A stretch of DNA of 64,000 bases from Phenylobacterium sp. (GTDB lineage: Bacteria > Pseudomonadota > Alphaproteobacteria > Caulobacterales > Caulobacteraceae), in NCBI GenBank assembly GCA_017991675.1, contig JAGOQB010000008.1, forward strand, positions 36,501 to 100,500, read 5' to 3'. Position 1 is the stretch's first letter. Every line of letters begins with the position of its first letter. Below, piece after piece: positions 61,390 through 64,000 of the stretch. The translations under genes were made by a program, and so were the position numbers. Under the pieces are notes generated by a model. The model did not search any database, had not been told where the DNA came from, and saw only the letters and a list, made by a program, of their open reading frames with translations.

Positions 61390-62679
61390 CTAGCTGCCAT
61401 GCATTCGGATCAGGATTGGTTCCATAAGGCGGGCCGCCAGTCCGGGCCGCAGTTGCAGCTTAAGGGCGCGTTCGTCGGCGGCGAAGTCTAGCGGCTCAAG
61501 CGGATCGAAGGCGGTCTCCAGGCGAGTGACCTTGCCTTCTCGCGCAGCCGAAATGGCGAGCGTCAGCTCGGTCACGTGCAGCACGAAATCGGCGCTCAGC
61601 CACGGTTCGCGTCCGGCCTTGATCGCAGCCGCCATTTCGGCGACGCCCACGCTCTTGTCCTGTTGGCCGAGTTGCATGCGCTTGAGCGCGGCGATCGGGT
61701 TCTTCCAGCGCCGGAGCCAGGAGGGGCGCAGGCCGCTGGACAACAATGGGACCGAACGTCCCCCGACGCCCAACAGCATTTGCAGGACCGAATTCTCGCG
61801 CACCCAGCGCGCCTTGCGCGCATTTAGGGAGAGGCCGGAATAGCGTTCGAGCCGGACCGGGCAATAGTAGTCGCGGTAGGTGTTTACGGACAGCTCGCCC
61901 TCGTCGCCGATAATGCGCATCCGCTGGTCGAACGTTGCGACGATGCTGATCGTCAGGCGAGCCACGACGCCCGAGCGGAACGTGATGCAGGCCACCGAGA
62001 AGTCCGGCGTATCCGGCGGATCGAGATGCACGCCCGGCGCCTTGTCCGGCGCGAGGCAACTGGAGAAAGCCGAAACTTGCTCCGCGGGCCCGAACATCGC
62101 GCAAAGCCAGCTAAGATAGTACCCGGCGTGCTCGAAAGTGCATCCGGCCTCGTACTCGTGCTGGTAGGGCCAGGGGGCGCCGGTGCGGCTGCGCCAAGTC
62201 TCCGGATGCATCAGGTAGACGGGATTGTCGTCGAACTCGGCGTACACAACCCGGACCTTGCCGACGGCGCCAGCTCGCAGCGCCCGCCACATGGTCTGCA
62301 CCGTGTCGGACATGGCGTTGGAAGGCGCGCCCGACACATGGAGCCCGCGCTCCCGGGCGAGGGCCACCAGCTCTCGAGAGCTCGCAAGGTCCGGTGTGAA
62401 CGGCTTTTCGCTGTAGACGTGCTTGCCGGCCAGGAGCGCGGCCCGGGTCACTTCGTAGTGGCTCTCGATACTGGTGAGGTTCAGAACCAGCTCGATGGAA
62501 CTATCGGCGAGGAGTTCCTCGTTCGAAGCGTAGACCTTGAGGCCGTAGGCTTGCCCGACGTGTTCGGCGCGCGGCCGATCGACGTCCGTGACGCCGGCCA
62601 GTTCAAGGCCGCGATGGTTGCGGAACGTCGACATGTAGTGATCGAAGACGTAGCCGCAGCCGATGATCCCAACCCGCAT
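61390..62679 (-). CDS. Gfo/Idh/MocA family oxidoreductase
   Basis: A 429-aa NAD(P)-dependent sugar or cyclitol oxidoreductase. The Rossmann start is MRVGIIGCGYVFDHYMSTFR. The signature GKHVYSEKPFTPDLASSREL has the conserved EKP lysine. A beta-sheet C-domain follows with HEYEAGCTFEHAGYYLSWLC. It is longer than the usual 330-380 residues, with extra C-terminal helices. ATG 62679 follows GAGGGGG, two bases after the stop of the other Gfo/Idh gene, so they form an operon. The substrate is likely a nucleotide sugar or inositol of the polysaccharide pathway. Confidence 0.88.
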   Translation of the reverse strand: MRVGIIGCGYVFDHYMSTFRNHRGLELAGVTDVDRPRAEHVGQAYGLKVYASNEELLADSSIELVLNLTSIESHYEVTRAALLAGKHVYSEKPFTPDLASSRELVALARERGLHVSGAPSNAMSDTVQTMWRALRAGAVGKVRVVYAEFDDNPVYLMHPETWRSRTGAPWPYQHEYEAGCTFEHAGYYLSWLCAMFGPAEQVSAFSSCLAPDKAPGVHLDPPDTPDFSVACITFRSGVVARLTISIVATFDQRMRIIGDEGELSVNTYRDYYCPVRLERYSGLSLNARKARWVRENSVLQMLLGVGGRSVPLLSSGLRPSWLRRWKNPIAALKRMQLGQQDKSVGVAEMAAAIKAGREPWLSADFVLHVTELTLAISAAREGKVTRLETAFDPLEPLDFAADERALKLQLRPGLAARLMEPILIRMHGS

Positions 62680-62681
62680 CG

Positions 62682-63761
62682 TTAGCCCCCCTCTGAGCGG
62701 CTGGTCATGCGCCAACTGCCTCGAATTTGATCCATGAGTTCGGCCGTGGCGAGCGTGTCGGCGTGCGGCATGCCGGCGTGCTCCAATGCACCTGCGCGCA
62801 TCGCCTCCATGGTCGCCAAGGCCTCGTGCCCGTAGCCGTTGCCCGTATAGGCCGCTGCGTGCACTCGAGGCCGGGCGAGCAGCGAAGCCAGGTGCGTCCG
62901 CGCGACTTGCGCCGCCGAGGTCTCCTTTAGTCGAGCGATCAAACCCCCGCGGAACTGTTCGGGGCCGCGCGGGCGGGACCGAGTGATCACGACGCCGGTG
63001 GGGCGGTAGATCGGGCCCTGAAAGGCGAGGCGGCCGTGATCGCCCAGGATTACGAGGGTGTTGTCGGCCTGACTGCGAAGCCCGGCGTAGACATGCGACA
63101 CCGCCCCGCCCGCATGGATCAATGTCGCCGAGACATCCTCGTCGACGCCGGTTTCGCCGATCCGAGCAGCGGCGCCGCCGAGTCGAGCGGGGCCCAGGAG
63201 ATCGAGTGCAAGGGAGATGGGATAGACGCCCCGATGCGAAAGCGCCCCGCCGCCGCTCGCCTTGCTGAAAAGGGAAGTGGCGGGCTCAACGCGTTGGGAC
63301 ACCGCAAAGCTCGCCCAAAGGCTGCGCACCTCGCCGATTGCGCCGTCTGCAACCAGTCGCCGGGCCCGGGCGAGCGCCGGAAGAAAGCGGGTCCACATCG
63401 CCTCCATGCAGAAGACGCCCGCGGCGCGGGCCGCCTCAATAATGAGTGCAGCGTCGGCCCGAGTGGCCGCGAAAGGCTTCTCGATCAGGACTCCCTTGCC
63501 GGCGGCGATCGCGGCGAGGGCGTGGGCGAGGTGCTCGCTGGGCGGCGTGGCGATGTAGACAATGTCGACTGGATCGGTCGGTCCCAGGTCGTAGCCCGTA
63601 CGAGCTATCGGGATCCGATGGCGTTCGGCGAATGCCTCGGCCTTGCCTGCGGTCCGCGACGCCACGAGTTCAACGGACGCACCTGGCAGGCTCTTGAGAG
63701 CCAGCACAAATTTCTCGGCGACTGGGCCTGTCCCGAATATTCCCCATCTAATCGACTGCAA
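62682..63761 (-). CDS. Gfo/Idh/MocA family oxidoreductase (second)
   Basis: A 359-aa oxidoreductase. The start is placed at TTG 63761 (MQSIRWGIFGTGPVAEKFVL) behind AGGGGAA; the longer open frame to 63926 runs into the insertion-sequence flank. AAGKGVLIEKPFAATRADAA has the catalytic Lys-Pro motif and FCMEAMWTRFLPALARAR is a family block. GGGALSHRGVYPISLALDLL contains the usual Asp/His area. The closest type is the dimeric dihydrodiol dehydrogenase/glucose-fructose oxidoreductase-like group. It is coupled to the preceding family member at 61390-62679. Confidence 0.87.
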   Translation of the reverse strand: MQSIRWGIFGTGPVAEKFVLALKSLPGASVELVASRTAGKAEAFAERHRIPIARTGYDLGPTDPVDIVYIATPPSEHLAHALAAIAAGKGVLIEKPFAATRADAALIIEAARAAGVFCMEAMWTRFLPALARARRLVADGAIGEVRSLWASFAVSQRVEPATSLFSKASGGGALSHRGVYPISLALDLLGPARLGGAAARIGETGVDEDVSATLIHAGGAVSHVYAGLRSQADNTLVILGDHGRLAFQGPIYRPTGVVITRSRPRGPEQFRGGLIARLKETSAAQVARTHLASLLARPRVHAAAYTGNGYGHEALATMEAMRAGALEHAGMPHADTLATAELMDQIRGSWRMTSRSEGG

Positions 63762-63873
63762 AAGCAATTCCCCTGCTGGGCTCACCTTTGCAACTAGCGC
63801 TCCAATTTTGTCAAATGATCCGGTCCTAAGTTCGGTAGGACGCCCAACCCGTGGCGTCAGAGCCAGCCATGCA

Positions 63874-63937
63874 CTAGGCTCAGGACCCATTGATGTGATG
63901 CGCTCGATCTGATTCAGGCTCTGCAAGGAGATTGGAT
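63874..63937 (+). mobile_element. Probable left end of an IS5-family element
   Basis: CTAG at 63874-63877 (a common IS5/IS427-type target) is followed by GGCTCAGGACCC, a plausible terminal repeat, and by the short leader of the transposase gene. The other end lies outside the window, so the terminal repeat cannot be verified. Confidence 0.45.
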
Positions 63938-64000
63938 ATGAGCGACCTGTATTGGCTGACGGACGAGCAGATGGAGCGGCTACGGCCGCACTTCCCCAAG
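63938..64000 (+). CDS. IS5-family transposase, N-terminal fragment
   Basis: The first 21 codons, MSDLYWLTDEQMERLRPHFP then K, are the characteristic start of IS5/IS1182-like transposases (LTDEQ...L.P..P). AAGGAG lies upstream. The gene continues past the right edge, so completeness and the DDE triad are unknown. Confidence 0.85.
   Translation, partial: MSDLYWLTDEQMERLRPHFPK

Overview
The window reads as chromosome of a free-living alphaproteobacterium of the Caulobacterales (Caulobacter/Phenylobacterium-like). The grounds are very high GC, an alphaproteobacterial PEPxxWA-CTERM protein, UrA and DUF4180 proteins, a large TonB-dependent receptor, spinster-type MFS transporters, a LytS/LytTR two-component pair, and 5S-like residues that resemble Caulobacterales 5S. 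The genus is inferred from protein style, not proven.

Layout. Positions 1-12.7 kb hold general metabolism: an aldehyde dehydrogenase fragment, a thiolase, a BCCT transporter, an aminotransferase, purB, marC, a sulfatase, a GNAT protein, an MFS transporter and a soluble PAS chemoreceptor. Positions 12.7-15.9 kb form an ECF42 sigma-factor island (DGPF protein, sigma factor, SRPBCC, DoxX-like, DUF1801). Two near-identical candidate sigma promoters (TGTCGG or CGTCGG, 17 bases, CGTC) precede the DGPF gene and the SRPBCC block. Positions 16-24.5 kb carry a PEPxxWA-CTERM protein, the LytTR/LytS pair, a cyclase-TPR protein, a Crp/Fnr regulator, a LysR regulator and small DUF proteins. Positions 24.5-30.3 kb are a nucleoside-salvage operon (nucleoside hydrolase, ribokinase, 2-oxoglutarate oxygenase) next to a TonB-dependent receptor. 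Positions 30.5-41.5 kb are housekeeping (second spinster MFS, GST, M48 lipoprotein, tRNA-Leu, TPR protein, radC, map, sfsA, CinA-like) plus a pair coupling an LtaS-like phosphotransferase to a lipid kinase.

From about 42 kb to the end lies an envelope or exopolysaccharide locus. It opens with two unusual fusion proteins. One is C-A-PCP-membrane acyltransferase (1373 aa) and the other A-PCP-membrane acyltransferase (874 aa); a small XrtV-accessory-like membrane protein sits between them. An AAA ATPase, rmlB-rmlD-rmlA, three parallel beta-helix proteins (one with RTX repeats), an O-antigen polymerase/ligase-like protein, a methyltransferase and two Gfo/Idh/MocA oxidoreductases follow. The area is scarred by an IS481 transposase remnant joined to a glycosyltransferase remnant, and an IS5-family element begins at the right edge.

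The most novel feature is the pair of NRPS-like/acyltransferase-3 fusions. Both keep the carrier serine and the R-X10-H motif of acyltransferase-3 enzymes. The upstream protein has an amino-acid-type adenylation domain and an intact condensation motif, and the downstream one looks like an acyl-type adenylation domain. My inference is that together they make an acyl or N-acyl-aminoacyl thioester on carrier domains and hand it straight to membrane-embedded acyltransferases that decorate the glycan built by the neighbouring genes. Long antisense open frames are frequent here because of GC bias and were left out. All family calls are from reading motifs; no database search was run.
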